Origin: an uncultured Oribacterium sp.
GTDB taxonomy: Bacteria > Bacillota > Clostridia > Lachnospirales > Lachnospiraceae
Assembly (NCBI GenBank): GCA_900772695.1
Contig: CAAGRO010000190.1
Location: 1 to 11,246, forward strand
DNA length: 11,246 nucleotides
Direction: 5' to 3'
Both the position numbers and the translations under genes were made by a program. Below the pieces are notes generated by a model. That model saw only the letters and a program-made list of their open reading frames with translations, did no database searches and was not told where the DNA came from. Below are positions 1 to 6,423 of this stretch, in pieces; the stretch's first letter is position 1; every line of letters begins with the position of its first letter.

Positions 1-2298
1 GTAGTGTGCACCACGGTACACACGATCGACGGTGTAGTGCTCGAGCTGATCCGGGATGCAAGGATCGATCCGGAGGCCGTCCAGGCTCGGCTGGATGCCG
101 AGGATGTACTGGCTCATGCAGGTGAAGGTCCAGGCAGCGGTACCGGTCAGCCAGCTGTTCTTGCCCTCACCCGGGGTCGCCGCGTCGCGTCCAGCCACCA
201 TCTGGCAGTAGACATACGGCTCGGTGCGGTGGATCTCCGAGATGTCCTCGAGGTAGATCGGGCAGGTCTTCTTAAAGACCTCGAAGGCACGATTGCCATG
301 ACCGATCATGGTTTCCGCCGCCGCAATCCACGGATTGTTGTGACAGAAGATACCGGCGTTCTCCTTATATCCAGGCGGGTAGGAGGAGATCTCACCGAGC
401 TCCACGTGATAACGAGTATAGGCCGGCTGGTTCAGTACGATACCGTACTTGCACTCGAGCCGCTTCTCGACGGACGCGAGTGCCGTCGCGGCCTTGCCAT
501 CCTCGACACCGATCCCGGCCATGACGCACATGCCCTGTGGCTCGATGAAGATCTGGCCCTCCTCACAAACGTGAGAGCCCACCGGATTCGAGTACGCATC
601 GAAGGCGCGGATGAACCACTCGCCATCCCAGCCGGCGGTTTCGACGGCCTCGACCATCGCGGCGACTTCCTGATCGACGGCGGCAGCCTCCTCACTGAGG
701 CCGATGTGACGGCAGATATCCGCATATTCCTTTCCGTACTTTACGAACATGCCGGCGATGAAGACCGATTCTGCGACCGGACCCTCGGATGGACCGGTGG
801 TCTGGAAGCTCTCACCCGGCTCCTCGGAGAAGCAGTTCAGGTTCAGACAGTCGTTCCAGTCGGCGCGGCCGATGAGCGGCAGCTGGTGTGGTCCCTTATG
901 CGTGACCGTGAAGTTGAAGCTGCGACGGAGATGCTCCATGAGCGGCTTCGCCTCCGTGAAATCCGAATCCCAGGCGCAGGCTTCATCGAGGATCGAGAAG
1001 TCGCCGGTCTCCGCGATATAGGCATGTGTGCAGGCGATCAGCCAGAGCGGATCATCATTGAAACCACCACCGATGTCCGCATTGCCCTTCTTCGTGAGCG
1101 GCTGATACTGATGATAGCAGGAGCCATCCGGAAGCTGCGTGTTCGCGATATCGAGGATACGCTCACGGGCGCGGGCCGGAATCAGGTGTACGAAGCCGAG
1201 CAGGTCCTGACAGCTGTCACGGAAGCCCATACCACGGCCCATGCCGCTCTCAAAGTAGGACGCGGAGCGGGACATGTTGAAGGTCACCATGCATTGATAC
1301 TGGTTCCAGATATTGACGACGCGGTTCAGCTTCTCATCGCTGCTGTGGACCGTGAAACTGCTGAGGAGACCATCCCAGTACGCCTTCAACTCTGCGAGCG
1401 CAGCATCCACCTGGGCATCTGTCTGGTACTTCGCGAGGAGCTTCTCCGCTGGCTTCTTATTGATGATGCCCGGCGCTTCCCACTTCTCGTCGACCGGATT
1501 CTCGCAGTAAGCGAGTACGAAGATGAAGCTCTCAGATGCGCCCGGTGCGAGCTCGACCTTCAGATGATGCGAGCCGATCGGCTGCCAGCCATGGGCGATG
1601 GAGTTACGACTCTCGCCGGCGAGCACAGCCTCCGGATTATGGAAGCCGTTGTAGACACCGACGAAGGCGTCGCGGCTCGTATCGAAGCCGGCGACCGGCC
1701 TGTTGACGGAAAATACCGCATAGTGATTCCGGCGCTCGCGATACTCCGTCTTATGGTAGATCGTGCTGCCGATCACCTCGACCTCGCCCGTCGAGAAGTT
1801 CCGCTGGAAGTTCGTCTGGTCGTCCTGCGTGTTCCAGAGACAGAACTCGACGAAGCTGAAGAGGTCAATGCTTCTGGCCGTCACACCATCATTTCGCAGG
1901 GTGATGCGGTTGATCTCACAGGCATCGTCCACCGGCACGAAGGCCTCAAGCTTCGCCTCGAGCTGATTCTTCCGGCTCGTGATGACCGTATAGCCGAGAC
2001 CGTGACGGCACTCATACGAATCAAGCGCAGTCTGCGTCGGCTGCCAGCCCGGATTCCAGATGCTGTCGCCATCCTTTATATAGTAGTAACGGCCGCCCTG
2101 GTCGAGCGGGCAGTTGTTGTAACGGTAGCGGGTGAGACGCAGGAGCTTCGCATCCTTATAGAAGGAGTAGCCTCCTGCCGTGTTCGAGATGAGACTGAAG
2201 AAATCCCGGGACCCGAGGTAGTTGATCCATGGGAGCGGGGTCTTCGGAGTCGTGATGACATATTCTCGCTGTGCGTCATCGAAATGACCGAATTTCAT
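1..2298 (-). CDS. Cellobiose phosphorylase (GH94), C-terminus cut off by window edge
   Basis: This gene reads leftwards from ATG at 2298-2296 and stays open for 766 codons to base 1, so its stop lies outside the window. GH94 enzymes are cytosolic and carry out reversible phosphorolysis of beta-glucosides; cellobiose phosphorylase makes alpha-glucose 1-phosphate and glucose from cellobiose and phosphate. The start MKFGHFDDAQREYVITTPKT, followed by PLPWINYLG and a NTAGGYSFYKDA stretch, is the typical N-terminal beta-sandwich start of cellobiose phosphorylases. The (alpha/alpha)6-barrel motif GRADWNDCLN lies at residues 477-486; one of its two Asp (D480 or D483, by family position most likely D483) should be the general acid. 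Family members are about 810 residues, so roughly 45 residues are missing. The ribosome site AAGGAGG is at 2304-2310, 5 nt before the ATG. Cellobiose is the best substrate guess; other GH94 specificities cannot be excluded. No signal peptide is seen. Confidence 0.93.
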   Translation of the reverse strand, partial: MKFGHFDDAQREYVITTPKTPLPWINYLGSRDFFSLISNTAGGYSFYKDAKLLRLTRYRYNNCPLDQGGRYYYIKDGDSIWNPGWQPTQTALDSYECRHGLGYTVITSRKNQLEAKLEAFVPVDDACEINRITLRNDGVTARSIDLFSFVEFCLWNTQDDQTNFQRNFSTGEVEVIGSTIYHKTEYRERRNHYAVFSVNRPVAGFDTSRDAFVGVYNGFHNPEAVLAGESRNSIAHGWQPIGSHHLKVELAPGASESFIFVLAYCENPVDEKWEAPGIINKKPAEKLLAKYQTDAQVDAALAELKAYWDGLLSSFTVHSSDEKLNRVVNIWNQYQCMVTFNMSRSASYFESGMGRGMGFRDSCQDLLGFVHLIPARARERILDIANTQLPDGSCYHQYQPLTKKGNADIGGGFNDDPLWLIACTHAYIAETGDFSILDEACAWDSDFTEAKPLMEHLRRSFNFTVTHKGPHQLPLIGRADWNDCLNLNCFSEEPGESFQTTGPSEGPVAESVFIAGMFVKYGKEYADICRHIGLSEEAAAVDQEVAAMVEAVETAGWDGEWFIRAFDAYSNPVGSHVCEEGQIFIEPQGMCVMAGIGVEDGKAATALASVEKRLECKYGIVLNQPAYTRYHVELGEISSYPPGYKENAGIFCHNNPWIAAAETMIGHGNRAFEVFKKTCPIYLEDISEIHRTEPYVYCQMVAGRDAATPGEGKNSWLTGTAAWTFTCMSQYILGIQPSLDGLRIDPCIPDQLEHYTVDRVYRGAHY

Positions 2299-2351
2299 AA
2301 AAGCCTCCTTCTATATATTGAAGAACCATCATTTTTCATTCGCACATTCAT
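2295..2351 (-). CDS. Possible 18-codon leader ORF coupled to the phosphorylase
   Basis: A small frame starts at ATG 2351-2349, 5 nt after AGGA (2357-2360), and encodes MNVRMKNDGSSIYRRRLL. Its TGA (2297-2295) overlaps the phosphorylase ATG (2298-2296) as ATGA, the usual arrangement for translational coupling. The AGA-AGG-AGG arginine codons are formed by the phosphorylase ribosome site itself. It lies inside the predicted leader transcript. The peptide resembles nothing I recognise, and a chance ORF of this size is quite possible. Confidence 0.35.
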   Translation of the reverse strand: MNVRMKNDGSSIYRRRLL

Positions 2352-2373
2352 TGTCTTCCTGACAGATGCCTCC

Positions 2374-2389
2374 AGGTAAGCGTTTTCAT
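2374..2389 (-). promoter_or_regulatory. cre-like (CcpA/LacI-family) operator in the phosphorylase leader
   Basis: Read on the minus strand the site is ATGAAAACGCTTACCT. It matches the published Bacillus cre consensus WTGNAANCGNWWNCAW at every fixed position except one near the 3' end. It lies about 68-83 nt downstream of the transcription start predicted from the promoter at 2463-2491, a position typical of roadblock-type catabolite repression. It could instead bind the LacI-family protein encoded next door, since such proteins share a central CG operator. Confidence 0.5.
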
Positions 2390-2439
2390 CTGCATGATTC
2401 TTAAATGCTGAAAAATGCAGGCGGAAATTAACGAATTTA

Positions 2440-2453
2440 CGAATACGTTTTCG
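2440..2453. promoter_or_regulatory. Near-perfect palindromic operator at the phosphorylase start point
   Basis: CGAATACGTTTTCG is a 14-bp palindrome centred on CG with one mismatched pair (6 of 7 positions pair). LacI-family proteins bind exactly this type of CG-centred palindrome. It begins 9 bp downstream of the minus-strand -10 box and so covers the expected transcription start, where a bound repressor would block initiation. The assignment to the adjacent regulator is inference. Confidence 0.55.
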
Positions 2454-2462
2454 CTACTCATA

Positions 2463-2491
2463 ATTATATTTTCTAAGGCAAAAGTTGTAAA
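2463..2491 (-). promoter_or_regulatory. Sigma-A-type promoter for the phosphorylase gene
   Basis: On the minus strand, -35 TTTACA (2491-2486) and a perfect -10 TATAAT (2468-2463) are separated by exactly 17 bp. Transcription would start near 2456 and give a leader of about 158 nt before the phosphorylase ATG. The leader contains the CG palindrome at 2440-2453, the cre-like site and the small ORF. Confidence 0.75.
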
Positions 2492-2511
2492 TAGCAGGGG
2501 CGGAAAAATCA

Positions 2512-2529
2512 ACGAAATGTGTATTTCGT
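2512..2529. promoter_or_regulatory. Inverted repeat ACGAAAT-N4-ATTTCGT between the divergent promoters
   Basis: Perfect 7-bp arms, ACGAAAT (2512-2518) and ATTTCGT (2523-2529), flank GTGT. The element sits between the two -35 boxes, about 20 bp upstream of the minus-strand promoter and 37 bp upstream of the plus-strand one. The position suits an activator site or an auxiliary operator shared by both genes. Arm length and spacing differ from the CG-centred palindromes, so the binding protein is uncertain. Confidence 0.5.
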
Positions 2530-2566
2530 ACAAAAAGATACTTAAATATCTGTGAAATACTAGCTG

Positions 2567-2595
2567 TTTACAAGAAGACGAAATCGATTTAGAAT
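2567..2595 (+). promoter_or_regulatory. Sigma-A-type promoter for the LacI-family regulator, with embedded operator-like palindrome
   Basis: A -35 box TTTACA (2567-2572) and a -10 box TAGAAT (2590-2595) are separated by 17 bp, so transcription would start near 2602. The spacer contains AAATCGATTT (2581-2590), a perfect 10-bp palindrome centred on CG, between the two boxes. A second imperfect repeat, CGAAA-AGGA-TTTCG (2603-2616), begins at the expected start point. This layout suggests that the regulator represses itself; that is inference. Confidence 0.7.
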
Positions 2596-2611
2596 GAAAA
2601 TACGAAAAGGA

Positions 2612-2675
2612 TTTCGGATGACGAATTCAGGAAACCGAAACAGAAAAAAGTAATTTCGATTTCAGACATCCGAAA
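2612..2675 (+). repeat. 9-bp inverted repeat in the regulator's leader
   Basis: TTTCGGATG (2612-2620) and CATCCGAAA (2667-2675) are perfect reverse complements separated by 46 nt, within the roughly 97-nt untranslated leader of the regulator gene. The repeat could form a leader RNA stem or be two spaced protein half-sites. The right arm lies just before the weak ribosome site AAAGGAAAG (2677-2685), so a stem might influence translation. Between the arms are further CGAAA/TTTCG copies. Confidence 0.4.
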
Positions 2676-2698
2676 GAAAGGAAAGACAGTCCTACATT

Positions 2699-3718
2699 AT
2701 GGTAACGATTAAAGACATTTCGAAAGCGCTGGGTGTTTCACCGGCGACCGTCAGTAAGGCACTGAATGGATATTCTGATATCAATCCACAGACCGCTGAG
2801 CGGATACGGGCAGCAGCGAAGGAAATGCACTATCTTCCAAATATAGCAGCCCGGCAGTTAAAAACCAACCGTTCTCATAATATCGGTGTCCTGTTTGTAG
2901 ATGAAACAAACTCAGGACTCACGCATGAATACTTCGCGGCGATTCTGAACAGCGCGAAGGAAACCTTCGAAACGCTCGGTTATGATGTGACCTTTATCTC
3001 CGATACGATCGCCGGTACGAAGGCCAGCTTCCTGGAGCATGCACGCTACAGAAACTGTGATGGTGTCCTGATTGCCAGTGTGGATTTCACATCCCCGCAG
3101 GTGGTCGAGCTCGTAAACAGCGAGATCCCGACCGTCACCATCGATTATCCGTTTAATGATAAGAGCGCGGTGATGTCCGACAACATCGAAGGCCAGTACG
3201 AGCTGACGAAGTACGTGCTGGAGAGAGGACATCGTAAAATCGGTCTCATCCATGGCGAGATGACCATGGTTACGAAGAAGCGACTGAATGGATTCCGGAG
3301 AGCACTGAAGGAGTTCGGTGTCGAGCTGAATCCGATGTATGAGAAGGCCGGGGTCTTCCATGATACGAAGAGCACCGCCGAGGCGGTACGCGAGCTCATG
3401 GCACTTCCGGAGCCGCCGACCATCCTGATGTGTCCGGATGATTACGCAGCGCTCGGAGCGCTGACCGAGCTCGAGAAGATGGGGCTTCGGATCCCGGAGG
3501 ACATCAGCGTCACCGGCTACGATGGCATCAGTCTTTCCCAGGTGCTTCGCCCGAAGCTCACGACCTACTTCCAGGACTCCACCGGCATCGGTCATCAGTC
3601 TGCACGGAAGCTCGTCGAGGAGATCGAAGAGAAGGACAGCTGCACCGCAGAGCAGATCATGATCAGAGGCAAGCTCCTGCCGGGACACAGTGTAAAGGAC
3701 CTTCGGGAAGAGGCATAG
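2699..3718 (+). CDS. LacI-family transcriptional regulator
   Basis: This 339-residue protein has the full LacI/PurR layout and usual length. The N-terminal helix-turn-helix TIKDISKALGVSPATVSKAL spans residues 3-22. It is followed by the hinge segment around residues 48-56 (AARQLK) and a periplasmic-binding-protein-like sugar sensor starting at NIGVLF (61-66). The late motif MGLRIPEDISVTGYDG (261-276) is characteristic. The start is fixed by the helix-turn-helix, although the only ribosome-site candidate (AAAGGAAAG, 2677-2685) is unusually far, about 14-16 nt. It is divergent from the phosphorylase and upstream of the transporter genes, so a role as local sugar-responsive repressor of both is likely. 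The effector may be cellobiose or a derivative; this is inference. Confidence 0.95.
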   Translation: MVTIKDISKALGVSPATVSKALNGYSDINPQTAERIRAAAKEMHYLPNIAARQLKTNRSHNIGVLFVDETNSGLTHEYFAAILNSAKETFETLGYDVTFISDTIAGTKASFLEHARYRNCDGVLIASVDFTSPQVVELVNSEIPTVTIDYPFNDKSAVMSDNIEGQYELTKYVLERGHRKIGLIHGEMTMVTKKRLNGFRRALKEFGVELNPMYEKAGVFHDTKSTAEAVRELMALPEPPTILMCPDDYAALGALTELEKMGLRIPEDISVTGYDGISLSQVLRPKLTTYFQDSTGIGHQSARKLVEEIEEKDSCTAEQIMIRGKLLPGHSVKDLREEA

Positions 3719-3724
3719 AGCAGA

Positions 3725-3760
3725 GCTGAAGAAACGTGAAGACGCGTGACGATCTTCAGC
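3725..3760 (+). repeat. Inverted repeat after the regulator gene
   Basis: GCTGAAGA (3725-3732) and TCTTCAGC (3753-3760) are perfect 8-bp arms around a 20-nt loop, starting 7 nt after the regulator stop. No T-run follows, so it is not a standard intrinsic terminator. It may be a processing or stability hairpin between the regulator and the binding-protein gene. Confidence 0.35.
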
Positions 3761-3811
3761 CGGAAGCATTGGACGGATCAGACGAAATACAGGCACGTAA
3801 AAACGTACATG

Positions 3812-3829
3812 AAGTATCCGATGATACTT
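3812..3829 (+). promoter_or_regulatory. Inverted repeat in the leader of the sugar-binding protein gene
   Basis: AAGTATC (3812-3818) and GATACTT (3823-3829) are perfect 7-bp arms around CGAT, 22 nt before the ribosome site. A second inverted repeat, ATGAT (3821-3825) with ATCAT (3832-3836), shares bases with it, so the two could not form together. I found no convincing -35/-10 pair in 3719-3864, so the transporter genes may be read through from the regulator promoter or use an activated promoter here. Confidence 0.35.
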
Positions 3830-3864
3830 TAATCATAAGAATCTTTTTGAGGGAGGACTCAATA

Positions 3865-5292
3865 ATGAAAAAGAATGTTAAACGTTGGCTTAGTATGACG
3901 ACTGTTGCGACGATGACCGTTGCATCACTGGCAGCCTGTGGATCATCACAGCCTGCAGCGACGACCGCTGCACCTGCAGAGACGAAGGCAGAGACCACGG
4001 CAGCAGCGACCGAGGCAGCCACTGAGGCGGCGACCGAGGCAGCTTCCGATGAGGGTAAGGTGCTCAATATCCAGTGCTGGAACGAGGAGTTCAAGTCCAG
4101 ACTGACTGACCACTATCCAGGATATGAGGTCGTCGATGGTACAACCGGTAAGATCGGTGACGTTACCGTGAAGTGGACCATCACACCGTCCGATGATAAT
4201 GCATACCAGAATAATCTCGATACCGTACTTCCGGAGAACGAGAACGCCTCTGCAGACAGCAAGGTCGATCTCTTCCTGGTGGAGGCCGATTACGCGAAGA
4301 AGTATGTCGATTCTGATGTTGAGGTTACCGTTCCGGTCAAGGATCTCGGCCTCACAGAGGATGAGCTCAAGAATCAGTATCAGTACACGAAGGACGTTGT
4401 GACCGATGGCGATGGCAATCTCCGTGGTGTTTCATGGCAGGGCTGCCCGGGCGTGCTGATCTACAACCGTCAGGCGGCGAAGGACGTGCTCGGTTCTGAT
4501 GATCCTGCAGATGTACAGGCTGCAGTGAAGGACTGGGATACCTTTAATGAGACGGCGAAGAAGATGAAGGATGGCGGCTATACCATCACCTCTTCGGTCA
4601 ATGACTCCTACCGTGTATACTCGAACAACGTCACCACTCCGTGGGTAACGGATGGCAAGATCACCATCGATGACAACATCAAGAACTGGGTAGACGATTC
4701 CAAGGCACTCGTGGATGCAGGTGAAACCAAGACCTACGAGCTCTGGTCTGACGACTGGAGCAAGGGCTTCTATCCGGATGGTAAGGTATTCTGCTACTTC
4801 GGACCGGCATGGCTCATCAACTTCTCGATGGCAGCCGATACCGATGGATCAATCGCAAACCAGGGCGGCTGGGGTGCTGTTGAAGGACCGCAGGGCTTCT
4901 ACTGGGGCGGCACATGGATCTGCGCAGCGAAGGGAACCGATAACCCGACACTCGTGGCCGACATTATGAGACAGCTCACCACCAACGAGCAGATCATGAC
5001 CGACATCGTAAAGAAGGACAGCGATTTCGTAAACAACAAGCCGGCGATGGAAGCGGCTGCAAAGGATGATTCCTATGCATTCAAGGTACTGGGTGGTCAG
5101 AACCCGCTCGAGCTCTTCTGTGCAGGTGCAGATAAGATCGATCTTTCCAACATGACCAACTACGATCAGGGCTGCAACGAGGAGTTCCAGAACGCAATGA
5201 AGAACTACTTCGATGGCAATGCTTCCTACGACGATGCACTGAACCTCTTCTACACAGCCGTTGAGGAGAAGTATCCGGAGCTTTCACACTAA
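3865..5292 (+). CDS. ABC transporter extracellular sugar-binding lipoprotein
   Basis: The chosen start (ATG 3865, GGAGG at 3852-3856, spacing 8 nt) gives 475 residues. An in-frame GTG at 3736 would add 43 residues ahead of the signal peptide and is rejected. Residues 1-24 form a lipoprotein signal peptide (MKKNVKRWLS start) ending in the lipobox LAAC, with C25 as the lipidated cysteine. Residues 26-64 are a flexible Ala/Thr/Glu linker including three TEAA repeats. The rest is a family 1 solute-binding protein rich in Trp (for example W191, W260, W294, W298, W316, W336, W347, W351), as usual for oligosaccharide binders that stack sugars on aromatic rings. It would sit on the outer face of the membrane and deliver sugar to the two permeases downstream. 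Substrate is inferred as cellobiose or a cello-oligosaccharide from the adjacent phosphorylase. Confidence 0.92.
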   Translation: MKKNVKRWLSMTTVATMTVASLAACGSSQPAATTAAPAETKAETTAAATEAATEAATEAASDEGKVLNIQCWNEEFKSRLTDHYPGYEVVDGTTGKIGDVTVKWTITPSDDNAYQNNLDTVLPENENASADSKVDLFLVEADYAKKYVDSDVEVTVPVKDLGLTEDELKNQYQYTKDVVTDGDGNLRGVSWQGCPGVLIYNRQAAKDVLGSDDPADVQAAVKDWDTFNETAKKMKDGGYTITSSVNDSYRVYSNNVTTPWVTDGKITIDDNIKNWVDDSKALVDAGETKTYELWSDDWSKGFYPDGKVFCYFGPAWLINFSMAADTDGSIANQGGWGAVEGPQGFYWGGTWICAAKGTDNPTLVADIMRQLTTNEQIMTDIVKKDSDFVNNKPAMEAAAKDDSYAFKVLGGQNPLELFCAGADKIDLSNMTNYDQGCNEEFQNAMKNYFDGNASYDDALNLFYTAVEEKYPELSH

Positions 5293-5435
5293 TCGACATA
5301 CGCATCAGAGAAACCAGAAGTTTCATCACAGAGCATGATTTGAAGGATATGAATCGGACATCTGGATCGAAGAATATGATTCAGAGAACGAAATCCTGGA
5401 ACATGCATCACTGAAAAGGCTTTATGGGTAAGAGG

Positions 5436-5470
5436 TGCCCGCCCGGTAGAGAGGCCGGGTGGGCATTTTT
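5436..5470 (+). terminator. Intrinsic-terminator-like hairpin inside the transporter operon
   Basis: An 11-bp stem (5436-5446 with 5455-5465, including one G-U pair and the GC-rich core GCCCGCCCGG/CCGGGTGGGC) has an 8-nt loop and is followed by TTTTT (5466-5470). It sits 143 nt after the binding-protein stop and 29 nt before the permease ATG. Partial termination here would give more binding protein than permease, a common need in ABC importers. In the rest of the gap (5293-5435) I see no ORF or promoter. Confidence 0.8.
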
Positions 5471-5499
5471 ACCTTCAAAATCCAGAAAGGCTGCAGATT

Positions 5500-6411
5500 A
5501 TGAAGAAAAAACAGAGTAAGGTTGTTCAGTACAACCGCTGGGGTTACTATTTTCTGATCCCGTTTATCGTTGTCTATCTTTTGTTTCAGTTTGTGCCACT
5601 CGTAACGACGATCTACAACAGCTTCTTCGAGAACTACCGCTCGGGCCTGAAGCAGATCGGGCCGAACTTCATCGGCCTCGGAAACTACATCAAGATCCTG
5701 TCGAACGCAGATCTCTGGAAGTATGCCGGCAATACCATGATCATGTGGATCATCGGTTTCCTGCCGCAGATCATCACCTCGCTCCTCCTCGGTGCCTGGT
5801 TTACGGATCCGTCGCTTCGCCTTCGCGGCCAGCGCTTTTTTAAGACCGTGATCTACCTTCCGAACCTGATCATGGCGAGTGCATTCGCGATGCTGTTCTT
5901 CACCCTGTTCTCCGATTCCGGACCGGTCAATTCGATTCTGATGCAGCTCGGGATCATCAGTAAGCCGTTTACCTTCCTTAGTAATACGACGGCAGCGAGA
6001 TCCCTTGTCGGTGCCATGAACTACATCATGTGGTTCGGTAATACGACCATCCTCCTGATGGCTGGCATGATGGGCATCGATACCGCCCTCTTCGAGGCGG
6101 CACAGGTCGACGGCGCGACCTCGACCCAGATCTTCTTCCGTATCACCCTGCCACTGCTTCGCCCGATTCTCGTGTACGTGCTCATCACCTCCCTCATCGG
6201 TGGTATCCAGATGTTCGATGTACCGCAGATCCTGACGAACGGAACCGGTGATCCGGCACGTAATACGATGACCATGATCATGTGGCTCAATAAGCATCTG
6301 TACAGTAAGAACTTCGGTATGGGCGGTGCCCTTTCCGTTCTTCTCTTCATCATCACCGGTGTGCTGAGTATGATCGTCTATAAGACCTCTTCCAGCAGCG
6401 AAGTGAACTAA
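5500..6411 (+). CDS. ABC sugar transporter permease, MalF type
   Basis: This 303-residue inner-membrane subunit has six predicted membrane segments at about residues 14-36, 76-100, 114-138, 166-193, 219-240 and 273-294. The cytoplasmic coupling loop carries the EAA motif EAAQVDGA at 199-206, followed by the usual FRITLPLLRP run; this loop docks onto the ATPase. Length and order match the MalF/UgpA-type subunit of carbohydrate uptake family 1 importers. The start ATG 5500 has AAAGG (5486-5490) 9 nt upstream. It follows the terminator-like hairpin and precedes the MalG-type gene by 12 nt. It should import the same sugar as the binding protein. Confidence 0.93.
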   Translation: MKKKQSKVVQYNRWGYYFLIPFIVVYLLFQFVPLVTTIYNSFFENYRSGLKQIGPNFIGLGNYIKILSNADLWKYAGNTMIMWIIGFLPQIITSLLLGAWFTDPSLRLRGQRFFKTVIYLPNLIMASAFAMLFFTLFSDSGPVNSILMQLGIISKPFTFLSNTTAARSLVGAMNYIMWFGNTTILLMAGMMGIDTALFEAAQVDGATSTQIFFRITLPLLRPILVYVLITSLIGGIQMFDVPQILTNGTGDPARNTMTMIMWLNKHLYSKNFGMGGALSVLLFIITGVLSMIVYKTSSSSEVN

Positions 6412-6423
6412 GGAGGCAGCGCT

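Noticed and set aside
4..2379. 791-codon open frame on the plus strand
   Set aside because: It is the exact antisense register of the cellobiose phosphorylase gene, encodes no recognisable domain, has no ribosome site, and is explained by rare use of TTA/CTA/TCA codons in the real gene.
3725..3760. Intrinsic terminator after the regulator gene
   Set aside because: The 8-bp stem has a 20-nt loop and is followed by CGGAAG rather than a T-run.
2912..3796. 294-codon minus-strand frame opposite the LacI-family gene
   Set aside because: Mirror-register shadow of a clear LacI-family gene, with no recognisable domain.
3736..3864. Upstream GTG start adding 43 residues to the sugar-binding lipoprotein
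   Set aside because: It would bury the signal peptide inside the protein; the ATG at 3865 has an ideal ribosome site and starts a classic lipoprotein leader.
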